Both the position numbers and the translations under genes were made by a program. DNA of 48,176 nt from Neelides folsomi. Taxonomy: Eukaryota > Arthropoda > Collembola > Neelipleona > Neelidae. The stretch lies in NCBI GenBank assembly GCA_034687125.1, contig JAQGBZ010000434.1, positions 1 through 48,176 on the forward strand, given 5' to 3'. Below the pieces are notes generated by a model, which worked only from the letters and a program-made list of their open reading frames with translations, made no database searches and was not told where the DNA came from. This document shows positions 12,629 to 24,585 of this stretch, in pieces (position 1 is the stretch's first letter; each line of letters opens with the position of its first letter).

Positions 12629-13136
12629 TACAGTCAAAGCCGCTTATAGTGAATCCGGCTATAATGAATCTACTGATATTATGAACAAAAATCAACACCC
12701 CCGACCCAGGGATAGGCTTTGTAATGTTAATTACATCTTTTATAATGAATTCCGGTTATAATGAACATACCGGGTGTAATGAACGTTTTTAAAATCCCCC
12801 CAACTATACCCCATACGTTAGAAAAAAAATTTATAATGAACAGTTTCATAGGAAATCCCATAAATTCTCATATTATTATATTAAAAAATTTAGATATATA
12901 TATATAATACCTACTGAGCATAATGCATAAAGGGCGAGACCACCCAAAGTCGAGTCAATTGAACTCTAATGCATGTTATTACATATGTAAGATATGTATG
13001 TTATAGCTATTCTTAATAAAATATGTATTGTCTTTATACATTACATAATCAGTAACATCGTCTATAATGAAATACCGGCTATAGTGAACAAAATACGGCG
13101 GTCCCTTGAGATTCACTATATCCGGTTTTGACTGTA
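12629..13136. mobile_element. MITE with terminal inverted repeats and TA duplication (pogo/Tigger or Tc1/mariner style)
   Basis: The element body is 12631-13134 (504 bp). The left end begins CAGTCAAAGCCGCTTATAGT. The inverted right end (13110-13134) begins CAGTCAAAACCGGATATAGT. The first 25 bp match at 22 positions. TA flanks both sides (12629-12630 and 13135-13136), the target duplication expected for this superfamily. Inside both ends are several direct copies of a TATAATGAA-type motif (for example about 12660, 12740, 12755, 12830, 13062). No transposase ORF is present, so it is non-autonomous. The assignment to pogo/Tigger is inferred from the CAGT ends and TA site. Confidence 0.85.
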
Positions 13137-14290
13137 CATGAGACAAAGAGTTCATGAAGATAACCTATAATAGCTATATAATGATGATGATGGAACATGA
13201 AAAACTTATATTGTTTTAAGGTGAAGAAATATATCTATTAGTAGGATATATTAGATATTATATTATAGGAAACGTAACACGTAGGATATAAAATATTTTA
13301 TAATGTTCAAGTTCTATATAATAAAAGATAGTAATTGGAAGTTGAAGAAGATTCTCATTATTTTCTCTTATGTTCCAACTCCACTTTGAGATGTCAAAGT
13401 GAAGAAGGAAAAGATCTCAAACTCTTTCTAAAAATAGTTCATTCTCTCATTTGGCTCGCACTCGACAGCCACTCCAAATGAACTTTTTTTCACAAATATT
13501 TCCAACGCCCAACTCAATGTATTTTTCCTATTCCTCCATCTCTTCCTAAACCCAATATTGTGAATATTGGTCTTATTGAATATTCGCAGTTTTGGTAAGC
13601 TCAATATTTGCAATATTGGCAATGTTGGAATTTTGTATATTCGCAGTTTGGAGAATATTGGATGTTTTGGGGAATGTTTTGTCATAACAAGTTCTTTCAT
13701 TAACTTTATGAATAACCATTCAAAGGGCACTTCATCTCTTGAGAAATCAATAGACCAAGATTTCCCCATCAATTTGGGAAAGGGCGAAGGTCACCCAAGG
13801 TCATCCAATTAACAGTCACGATGCTTCCATGAACATGAACTTGACGACCAATTTTGGATTCCATTAAAGCTCCCATAAATACACGCTAATCATTTTGGGG
13901 AATACATTGGAAGTATGGTATTTATTAGCAGTAAATCTCAATAGGCTGCAAATTGATTAAGCCATTTGATTAAGGCTAATTGCATTATGTATCAAATTAA
14001 TGTTTATTTTAACTCACGTCGTTAGTCTCGTTAGTCGATGAATAGAAGATCTAATTCCCAATTAGCTCAATTAATTCATGAGCCTTCTCATTACCCATCA
14101 TTGCATTCGTTGTCATATGTCCTATGGTTTTATGATTAAATGGATTTAACATTGGAGTGAAAGATGCAAATAAAAGAGATGCCTCAACATAAATCTCACC
14201 ATTTCCAACAAGATCCCAAAATCCTTTCCAAATGCTGGATTTCAAACATTTCAAAACAAATCTCTTTAATTCAAAATAATGGAATTCAGA
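13137..14290. other. Spacer; no convincing gene
   Basis: Overlapping ORFs on both strands at 13428-13812 fall in a stretch with a loosely repeated AATATTGG / TATTCGCAGTTTG pattern (two copies of the latter near 13576 and 13637). They are best explained as repeat-driven open frames. Nothing else is recognisable. Confidence 0.45.
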
Positions 14291-14335
14291 TTTTGCACGA
14301 ATGGATTTTGCATGAATGGATTTTGCATGAATGGA
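14291..14335 (+). repeat. Tandem repeat, 15 bp x 3
   Basis: Three adjacent copies of TTTTGCATGAATGGA, with one substitution in the first copy (CACGAA for CATGAA). The unit is a multiple of three, so it keeps short ORFs open on both strands. There is no sign that it is coding. Confidence 0.9.
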
Positions 14336-14795
14336 AGATTCCCTCATTTAAATCCCTGTGGGAAAGAAGCAGATGAATAAAAGGAAAGAAAATACTTTAA
14401 ATATTTTACTTATTTACAAAGATAAAATTCCAATATTGAGACTTTTAATTAAAATCATATTGGTAAAATCATATTGGAGCCAACTTAATCTACATTTTAA
14501 TTAAAATGAATGTAATTATTTAATTATCATAATAAGAAATTTCAGTTAAAATGAAATAAAATAGAAATGTATCATATTTAAATCTGTTTTATAATTCTAA
14601 CCATTTCGCTTAAATGTGGGTCCATTAATTCCTTAACTTTCAATTGAGTGATATTTTACATTCATGGGTCATTAAGGGTTGTCGTTTGTCTCAGCGATGG
14701 GATTGTTTGAGATTCTTCTTGGCTGAGGTTGGGCTGAGTCTTCCAAGTGGCTGAGTTAATGGAGACTTGGAATTGCGCTCTTTGCCTCTAGTGGG

Positions 14796-14937
14796 AAATA
14801 AAAAGGGGGAATTGTGTTGCGAAGGGTTCAGAACCGGAAGGCACGATCTTCCACAATCTACTCATTCGGGTTCTTCTTTTGGATCGGAGTCAATTTACTA
14901 TTTCGGACTACCACAACTATCCCTTACGTAATACTAC
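14796..14937 (+). promoter_or_regulatory. Candidate promoter and leader exon
   Basis: A TATA-like AAATAAAAAG (14796-14805) lies about 33 bp before TTCAGA (A at 14830). A less AT-rich stretch follows, ending at a possible donor (CTTAC then GTAATA, 14938). A possible second non-coding exon is 15143-15208: acceptor TTATTTACAG, donor GAAAGAG then GTGAAT. If real, these could be distant leaders of the downstream FAM13 gene. Transcript data are needed to tell. Confidence 0.25.
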
Positions 14938-15208
14938 ATAACTTTACATTTTTAATTTTAATCATACACATGACCTACTGTATTATAACTTGATACTACC
15001 AATATTAGTTAATTAAATCCTAATTGCATTTTGTAATATCACGTTTTTGATCATAAGCCTTGAATTTTAAAAAAATGTTTAAAATCCAGTTTAAAATTTT
15101 AATTACAATTATATTTTAAATGATTTTTCTAATTATTTACAGTTCACATTTCGTCACATTAGAATCATTTTCTTGATTCACGATTTTTCCTCCGCGGACC
15201 TGAAAGAG

Positions 15209-17718
15209 GTGAATATTTTTTAGCTCTTTTTCATATACAAGCCCATTATTTAATAAGTAAACATTGGGATAATGAAAACAATATGGAAATCCATAGAAAT
15301 TTTTGTTATTTTATACATGTTTTGATATTCCCTATGTTTACTTATTTCCTGGAGACTTTGAGATGTGTTATTTTAAAGTAGTTAAAGAAGCAGTTAAGTT
15401 TAAGCGGTCTAAGACATGTGCGTTTATTAGTAAGTGGATTACATAAATAATGTTAGCTTAATAACTTATTCAACATTCATCTCAATTTTGGCAATGCAAT
15501 GGGGCATATGAAACAGAAGCATGAACATGATGTGAATTGCGTGTTTATGGCATTATTAATAAATATTCCTCTCATGTTATTTGATACAATCATGAAGAGA
15601 ATGAAAGTAATGGAAAAGTTTGGAATTTTAAGAATTGGCATGAAGCTGCATTTTTAAAGTAAATTAGTAAAATTACTACTTTAAACTATGCATTTATTAG
15701 CATGAATGTAAAATACCTTATTTAACTATTGATTCTGGAACATTAAATGGAAACATTATATTGGTAATAGCATTGCATACATGTTGCATATTTTATAAAA
15801 TTTAAATTAAACTTTACTATTGTACAATTTCCTACAATGTAATTCTTATAAAAAGCAAGTCATTTTGCTATAAAGCAAATTGGTAAAATGAATTTAACTC
15901 AACGTTGATTAAATTCAATTTGATGAAAGAAAAAAGAGGAAATGCATCTAAATAGTTTGATTAAATGTATTTGGCCATGAAATTGTTTGGAGCAGCAGAG
16001 GCAGTTGAAAATAATGCGAAAACCTTAACAAAGATTCTCAGGGCCAAAGAATGAAAACCAGATGGGTTGAATTTAACCCTTTGCAAATACACAAACCCAA
16101 TGCAGAGCTCGTAACAAAAGCTATATAAAACTAACAAAAAGTTTAAATGTTTTCCAGGACCTTTCTGACTTTCTGATTTCATGTAATTTGACTAAACCTC
16201 CACGTGCTACATGGAACATTTGAATTGTTCCATTTGAAACTCAACGAGATTTCTCGGAAACTTTCTCCTTTTTTCCTTCTTTCCAGAAGCCAGAAAAAGT
16301 GACAAGTGGAAAGGGTTTGGATAATAAATGACCCCGGTTTCAACAATGAGATCAAATGGTTAAAAATAGGGAGGAAAATGTGTTTTCCTTCACTTGTGGA
16401 AAGAATGCATAATGTATTGTGTTAGAGCAAGTCCGTTCACCTTATCACCATTAGACTGACAATATCAAGGGCCAAAGTATCAGATTGCATTTAAAAAAGG
16501 TACTCCGCATGTTGATTTAAATTCATATACAATTCATTGCACTTTGGACTAAAAGACCTGATAGTTGAACTTGTTGAGGAAATTTTGCAAATCCATAATA
16601 GAATCCAATGGAATAATTTTTTATTGTTAAATTATTGAATATATTCAAATTATTATTTTAAAAGGCTGTACGGTATCATATAATTATTAACAATATTCAA
16701 AGCTTGAATTTTCTATCAAAGTTCTATACAATTTCACAATTCATCATTTTATATGTAAATGTAGCGAGTCAATGAAGTTAACGATTTTTTGTCAAGAGTT
16801 GAGTCATCTCATTATTTATGGAAAATTTGAACTTATGGGTCAATACAACATCATTTAATATTAAAATGCTTATTTGGCGAATTTAAGAATGGAAAATTAC
16901 AATAATAACATTAAATTGCTTACGTTGAAGTCTAGTTTTTACTAGGCGCCCATAAAATAATTATTACGGTCAGTTTAAATGATATGTTAATGTCTTAAAC
17001 CAAGTAGCCAAAAGTTTAATACGTAACAAGGCAAGTAATAACGGAACGTTAATGTTGCGTAGAAATTGACCATAAAATTATTTAATTATTTAATATCAAA
17101 ATTCTGCCTCTTAAAGGTTTAATTTTATTGGACTTGGAACTCGACAATGTTGAATTCGGTGGGAAAGTAATCGCTTAATTACAATCATTCTGCTTTCACT
17201 GCGAAGTTTCTCATGAAAATGGTTCCAATTACATCAACAAACGGCGACATTCATAATAAACAAACAAATTGAAATTGGATGGATATTGCTTCTCTTTCTG
17301 TTATCAAAATATTCAACGGTTCAATGTTAAATTAAAAGAGTTTTATCGCTTTGTTTTGCAGACAGAAACCTTATCTTGGTGCGATAGGCTTGAATTGATG
17401 ATTGAATATCCAAATCATAAAATGATAGATTTGAGTACAGAATTTGTAGTGGCGTATTAGCCCTAAAGAATATTCATAATCACAATGCAGTATTTAATAA
17501 TAAATGATAAATGCAGAATACAGATACATTACGTACGAATAAATGTATGAATTATTTACAAACTCTTATCAAATGAGGATTGAAAAATTACAACTCCAAT
17601 ACTGCTCATTAGCTCATTAAACCGTTTAATAAAATGGTCTGGGAAAATATTACAGATAAGATCAATTGTAAAGGATTCCTAACGATTGATCTCTATATTT
17701 TCGTTAGTATAAATACAG
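15209..17718. other. Spacer; nothing recognised
   Basis: AT-rich sequence without a supportable ORF. A 73-codon minus-strand ORF at 15961-16182 has a hydrophobic stretch but no other evidence. Confidence 0.45.
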
Positions 17719-17785
17719 GGCGGATACATTAAAAAAATTTGGACCAAAACCGCAATTTTAAAAGCGCTTTTTTAATGTATCTGCC
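17719..17785. repeat. Foldback hairpin with 18-bp arms
   Basis: The left arm GGCGGATACATTAAAAAA (17719-17736) is the reverse complement of the right arm at 17768-17785 with one mismatch. About 30 bp lie between them. A relic of a small inverted-repeat transposon is likely, but I see no clear target duplication. A related-looking CCGCAAAAACCACAATTTT string occurs near 18007. Confidence 0.6.
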
Positions 17786-18410
17786 TTTTGAATATCTCTA
17801 GTATTTTATTGCTAAAACTAAATTGTCTTGCTTGACGAATTCATGCTTAGGTATAATTCCACTTGTTTATAAATAAATCTTTTGGTCAATAATTAATGTT
17901 ATAGTATTTCTCCTATAAAACCAGAAGACTAAAATTTTTCATATTTTACTAAATAATTATTCATAGACTCTGACTCACATCATAAATGGCATATATGGGG
18001 ATTTTCCGCAAAAACCACAATTTTGATTATATTTAAGTTAAATCATCATCATAATAAAAAACAAATATATTTGTAGAAGGTATATGCTAATTTATACCAT
18101 TTATTTGCACATATTTAGGCATACCTATTTGGTATGTGATAGGTGATACATAAAATAAATATTATGGAATTAAATACATTGAATGAAACGTCAATCAAAA
18201 CAATTTATAAATATTTTAATAAATATTTAAATATAACTATTCTAACCATGTGATATTTATATATATTATATTATATTTAGAATGTTATAGCGTCAGAGTT
18301 AAAGGAAAATTAATGTTCATTAATGTTCGATTAAACATTGAACAATTGGGCCAGAGAGGGTTTTGGTGTGTGTTAAAAGCTGATACTTTCTCTTGTACTA
18401 CTTGGGGGCC

Positions 18411-18580
18411 TCCGTCAGTTCAAACCCCACTTCGTTCGAGTCAACATCAACCCACTTTCCTCTCTCTTTACTTTTTTCATTTAATTACAATTAACTCACA
18501 AGTCACCCACAAGTAGTCAAATAGTGTAATGAGAAAGTGAGGGAGTACGGAAATTTATCATTCAGGGATCATCCGAACAG
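18411..18580 (+). other. Candidate leader exon with initiator
   Basis: A TCAGTT initiator match (A at 18417) in a locally less AT-rich stretch leads to a strong donor (GAACAG then GTGAGT) at 18581. No ORF begins here that I can place. It may be a non-coding first exon of FAM13, 6 kb upstream of its start codon. This rests on motif evidence only. Confidence 0.3.
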
Positions 18581-21500
18581 GTGAGTCGAGTTTAAGTTCA
18601 TTTCATTAAAGTCATATAATTCCATCATCAGACACAATTCTTTTTGTTAAATCTCATTTCTTCATTTTAACACGATCTGAGCAAAGAAATTATTTTAACT
18701 TCAGATTTGGGTTAATTAAACTTATTCGATAAACATTACTTTACAAATTACAATGGATTATTAAATTCATAGAAAAAACATCGCCAGAAGTTAAAACTAT
18801 TAAAATATATCTCAGAATTTAATAATAAAGATAATTGTAGAATGAACGAATGGCTTTAGAATTTAGAACAGTTGGATTTTGACAATTAGTTTTTAAAATA
18901 TAATGAAATTGAATGTTTAATTTAAGTCAAGTTAAAAGCTTTAATAAATTATTTAGAATGATGTAATATATGAAGTTCCTCCATCATCAATATAAATTGG
19001 GTTTGTTTTATTTACAAAATTGATATCAAACCATAAGTCAAATTATACTTCGATTAATTAGGGCATTAATAATCATACAATACACACAAATCGTATTTAA
19101 TTGTGTTTAATCATTTAATGAAATGGAGTCCATAATAATTTTAATCTTATTGAATTTCGTTTGCAAATCCTCAAAGCAAAATCTCATTGTCTGCATTAAT
19201 GAACACGTAAATATTGATGTGTATATTGTGGGTGGGTTGCATTGTGAACTGACTTCTGACCTTAGAACTTGTTTCCATTAAAAGTTCATTATTTATTAAT
19301 TGTTCCGTCTGCCTTGACTCACTCAATTCTCTTATTCTGCTTTTTCAAAGTTTGATCATGTGTTTACCATGTTGGATAATTATAGACTTTTACTTGATTT
19401 ATCATAAAAATTATCTTTTAAGGACGTCCAGCGCAATAAGAAAAACATTGTGATTGTGTCAAATCATATCAAATCTCATATTTTCATAAGTATTTACTAA
19501 TATTTCATATCAAATATTTATCCAAAATATTAAATCTTTCCATATAAAAGTAATCAAATATTACTCAAAGTTAGCATATCTGCTGATAGGCACAGTCTCA
19601 TGTATTTTATGACTCATATCTGTATTGAATTTTTAAATGAATATATAGGACTTTCATTTAAAGTTAAATGATGATTAAAACAAGTGTTTAAAATTAATTT
19701 TGGTTTGGATGAAAACTTGAGAATTAAAAATTACATTAAATTTTTTATTGAGCCATGTGTACGATACGAGGAAATTAAGTTCAAGGTGAGAATGTTTTTA
19801 TTAAAAGAATAACTGTATTTTTTATGTCCAATTTCTTCCTATGTGTTTAGTTTGAAGCTTTAAAGTGTTTTTTATCCTTTGACGTTGGGATTGACGCATT
19901 TTGCATCGGGTAAAAAAATGTGCATTTGAGCGGAATGTGAATTTAATTTTTGCATTGGACGTCTGTACACTTTGTACTGTAAGTGTTAAAAGAATCATTG
20001 CGAATCTTTCAATTTCAATCCTCATTCATAAAAGATGAACAAGGTGACGAGAATGGAAATCCTTTTTTAATCCTTTTCTCCCTTTTCTTCTCTTATTTGG
20101 ATTCTGATCATTGGGAGTTTATTGGAGTGGCAATTCCTTTTATTCAATTTCCTTATCTAATGATTGTAAGGGAGCTAAAGATAAATACTCAATACATTGG
20201 CGAGTAAATATATAACGATGTCTGTATCATTTACAAAATTTGTTACATTTTTTATAATTCTCCTCGTCAATATTTATTCCATGATTCGTTAATTCAACAT
20301 TATTACCACACTTTTTTGCTTAAATTGGAGCTCATGCGAAGGGGTTTGCATGCAAAGATTGAAGTTATTTTTCCAGTTCCAGCCATTTATTAGTATTTTT
20401 CATGATTTCATACTTATTTCACTTGTTGTATGCATAATAAATAGTCTGAGTCTGGTACACTTAGTTTACATAATATATGGTACATACCCTGGATGTAGGT
20501 AAATAAAGTATGTATTGTATGCATTTTTATATATGATTTTTATAAGCGATACATTCGTGTTTGACGGGTCGTTTTTATGTATTCAATTTATTATAATTCA
20601 AATCATACATGCTCTTTACTTGAAAGTATTTTCTATCATCATGCAATGTAAAAAAGATGAATTTTGCAAATAGGGAATTTTTAAATTCTTCTTCACTCTG
20701 TATTTATATTATTTACATGCTCATTTTCTCAATTTGCAATAGAGCGATTCTTTGAAATAATAAGCACCTAACTCAACTCAAAAGCTCCTTTGTAATTTCT
20801 GGCTAATTTTTTGCAATTCCAACAAGGTAATTTTCCTATCGTCATGTATGATTTGTTCTACATTTTACGATTTTCCTAGAATCGACTACTGGGAACTGGA
20901 CGATTAAAAACAATATAAATGCACATGCTCAGCAACTTTGAGTATTATTATGTCAATTGTGAATTTTCGCAGTTTTGTAAGAATTGCGCAGTTTTAAAGC
21001 GCAATTACTTAATATGCCAAGTGGCATTTAAACTTCCAGTAAAATATTAAGGATAAGATAGGAATATTAAAGTTACTGTTTACGCCGCATTAGTTTAATG
21101 TTTTGGTGCAAAAGTTAAGTTAAATTTCAATGGAAATTGAATGAAAACAATTCAGTTGAATTCCCCATCGTATAAATATTTACATAAATTGGATAGCTCT
21201 TTACGTTCTTTGGATGAATTCTGGTTATAAAGCTTTTTATTTTCCCATTACTTTTTAATATTTCTCTGATGGACATGAAAGAAGATGCGACGTTAAATAA
21301 TCGACCGAAATGCAAATTTTGTGCTCCAATTTCTTTTCAAGGTCTTTGCATTTGATTCCTAAAAGGATGCCGAGCATAAATAAATGAGAAATGTATTTAT
21401 TTATGTAAAGTAAAAGGACAGAAAATATGGATGTAAACTTTCCTATGATCTTCATTTTCTATTGATGAATTTATATTCCATTCCTGTTCGTTTTTCGGTT

Positions 21501-24058
21501 TCGGGGAGTCCGGAGATAGTGGGAGAAATAAACACAGTTCTCGCCCTGTTTATTTGATCTTCCTAGCGAGACGCCACTATGAATAATTCAATGGGTCTGA
21601 TGTCGAGTCTAATCACTTTTACCATTTAATCGCTTAAGGGCTAAAAACCTATTTTCGGGATTTCTGTTCCAGTAGGGTTTTTTGAAGTTAAAATTTAGCA
21701 GATTGAAGATTATGTCACTGATTGAGTTTATTACAATTTAATAGAAAATGACTTTTAGGAATAAATAATTGTATATTGGGACTGTAGAGAAAATGATAAA
21801 AGTTGTTAATGTATTATTACTTAAATGGGTATTAAATTATTTATGACCTTGTTTAAAAATCAATAAAAAGTTATTTAACGTAAAAGGTATTATTAATTTA
21901 TTGAGATATAAATATTTAATCCATTTCCTTGAAGGTTAACAAGGGGCGCAATTGATTGTAAGTTTCGGTTCAAATGTATTTAATACAAATATCGTGAAAT
22001 ATTTTTAATACAAATTCTGCGTATTAGCGCATTCAATAACATTATGCTATGTAATGCTGTGTAACATTAAGAATTTGGGTTTTGAGGGTTTTTTGGTCCG
22101 TAAGGGCATAGGTTAAGAAAGGAAGGGCTTTTACTTGCTAAAAGGGAATGGTAAAAGGAAGCATCTTATTAAGGGCATTTGACTCGAAAGAGTTTCCTTT
22201 TAGAGTGGATTTTGGCAAAGCCGCCGAACCGCGACGTAGTAGATTTTACTCTCTCAGCTTCTCCGTCTATCAAATGTGTAGAATTGGACGATGGTTGGGA
22301 CGATGGGGAGATGCGCCAGCGTCTCTACAGTTTTTGCACCATCGTTTCGGTCTTTTGGCCGCCAGGCTCCCTAAACCTTCCTTATGCTCACCGAATCAAT
22401 ACCGAGTGAACGAACGGATAGGATCAACATCACTCCCACACAGTTTCATAACTCTTATTACTATTCTTTATTAAATCCTCAAATTGGGAATTTAAGCTCC
22501 TTTGTATCACTTGAGATCGTTTAAATAATTGTGAGAAACTTCATTACGTAATTTAACTTTCTCTTCTTTTCATTTCCCTGTTGATTTTAATAGAAGAGGA
22601 AAATTGTGAGATTCTCCAACTTTCCTCATTATCATTACCTGTATAAACCAATTTTCGGTGGTTTTTAACCGGAAATAAATAGAATAAAATTTGATTTTGT
22701 AATTTAAAATAATTACAAATTTTTAAATATTATATACTGAGGGTTTGTATTAAATTGCGGATGAAAAAATTGATTTTATTCAATTATTGATTGTGAGTTT
22801 TGTGAAATATTGAAAGAGACACGTGTGCGAATGTGTTTGTTTGTGTGGAGGATTCGTTAAAGCGGTTCAAGAGGAAGTTTTGGGGATTTGGAAGGAATTT
22901 CCTTCCTTTGCCTTCATTTTTTTTGACTCGTGGCCAAAAGTCGTAAAGTATGAATTGATTCACATCGTGATCCACCACATATTGATTTGAATATGAGAGA
23001 GGAGTAAAAACATATGAATTAACAAACTCATCCTTCCATCTTTTAAGGTAGGCAAAAATCTCGTTTTCCTTTTAACATCATTATTCAACCTTTTAACATA
23101 CAAACTGAATGTAAGAGCAGAAACTGAACATGTCGTGCCATTCATTTGCCATGTGGTGTAAACATTCCATCAAAATATTGTTCCAAAGGTTTTGCGTAAT
23201 TTTTTTCCAATTATGTTCATTACGTTCATACATTCATTAAACCTCACCATTCATTCACATTGTTCATTTACATTTAATTAGATTCATTATTAAATCGGTC
23301 AATGACATTTAATTGGTAATCGTTGAATATTTAATTTTCGGAAGTGATATAATGTTAAAGAATCATATAATGGTATATTAGTTGATTGGATCATGATCAT
23401 ATATGTATTTATATTTATGAATGAAATATGATGAGAAGTCGAGATTCATTAATTCATATTAAAGTTGATAAAAGCAAGATGTGTTTTTCATATTTGATAA
23501 ATGAAGGGTGATGGATTGACCCGACTACTTTTTCTGGCATTTGATCAAATATTTTCATCATCTCCTTCATTCTTTTTGGCTCCAATTCACCATACGCCAT
23601 TCCTCATTTCCATTGAGGATTTTGAGGAATTTGGATTTTTTTCATTTCTCCACTCCACTTCCGATTCATGAATGATCCCTTTGTTCATTTAATTTATTTA
23701 ATGAATTCCAAGATGGCATTTAAATTATTTTTAATTTTCTATTTAATTAATTAATCAAGAAATAAAAATTAGAATGCAATTTTTTTGTCATATTGAAAAG
23801 ATTACAATTTGAAAAGGAAATTGAGGCTATTGTGGTTTGAATAAATAGTAATATTTAGCTTAATTAATATATTTAAGTTAATTTTATTATTTATACTCTT
23901 TGGTAAATTATAATCTCTAAGATTCCCAATCTGAGTAGTTTGGGAACATTTGCGATTACAAAGAGAATTGTGTTTGGTCAAATATTGTGTAGATTCAGAT
24001 GGAAAGTCTTCGTGTGATTGTGAGAACCATTGAAATAAAAAGAAGTTCTGATTTGTAG
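18581..24058. other. Long spacer or FAM13 leader intron
   Basis: No supportable gene. A GC-richer island at about 22148-22420 carries overlapping ORFs on the + strand with Arg/Ser/Pro-rich translations typical of unselected GC-rich DNA. It may be a promoter or leader region. The rest is AT-rich. Confidence 0.4.
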
Positions 24059-24176
24059 GTGAGCGTGTGAAAATTCTCTAGTTTCAATTAAATTATAAAT
24101 TAATTAATTAATAGTTTAAATGAACATTTTATGACCAAATGTTTTAATGTATTTATATTTTTTTCTTTCTTTCCAG

Positions 24177-24585
24177 CTCAGCTCTTCCAATGATTGATTG
24201 AAGGAAATACAAATGATTTCACTAAAACTCGTCTCTACGCACTTCCTTAAACAGCCATAAGAGCCCTTTTGTAAGTTAATCTACACTTAATGTTAATTCC
24301 ATCTATTTATAACCATATTATTTATTCTACTAATATCTATCATACATATTTTATATAGGAACCCCATCATACCGTACTTTTATTAAAATTCTGAATTAAT
24401 TTTTAATTAAATAATTTTTAATTTTTACAGACGAATTTGAAGAAAAATTAATAAGGGAAGGATAGTGAAGTAGGAAATTCTATAAAGCTGTTATTTAGTC
24501 TTTTCTTTGTGAACATTGTAAATATTCAAAGAGCAGAGTGCATTTCTGTCGGTCACTCTGCGACTCATCCTTTTGGATCACGAGG
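24177..24585 (+). other. FAM13 5' untranslated exons
   Basis: Two leader pieces have good borders. The first is 24177-24270: acceptor TTCTTTCTTTCCAG, donor CTTTTG then TAAGTT read as GTAAGT. The second starts at 24431 (acceptor TTTTTACAG) and runs into the coding exon. A further piece may end at 24058 (TTTGTAG then GTGAGC). These explain why the start codon lies inside an exon with no promoter immediately before it. Confidence 0.6.

Noticed and set aside
13428..13812. Overlapping ORFs on both strands
   Set aside because: They fall in loosely repetitive AATATTGG/TATTCGCAG sequence that keeps several frames open. No domain is visible.
15961..16182. Minus-strand ORF of 73 codons with a possible membrane segment
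   Set aside because: Short, isolated, with no promoter or splice support and typical AT-rich amino acid use.
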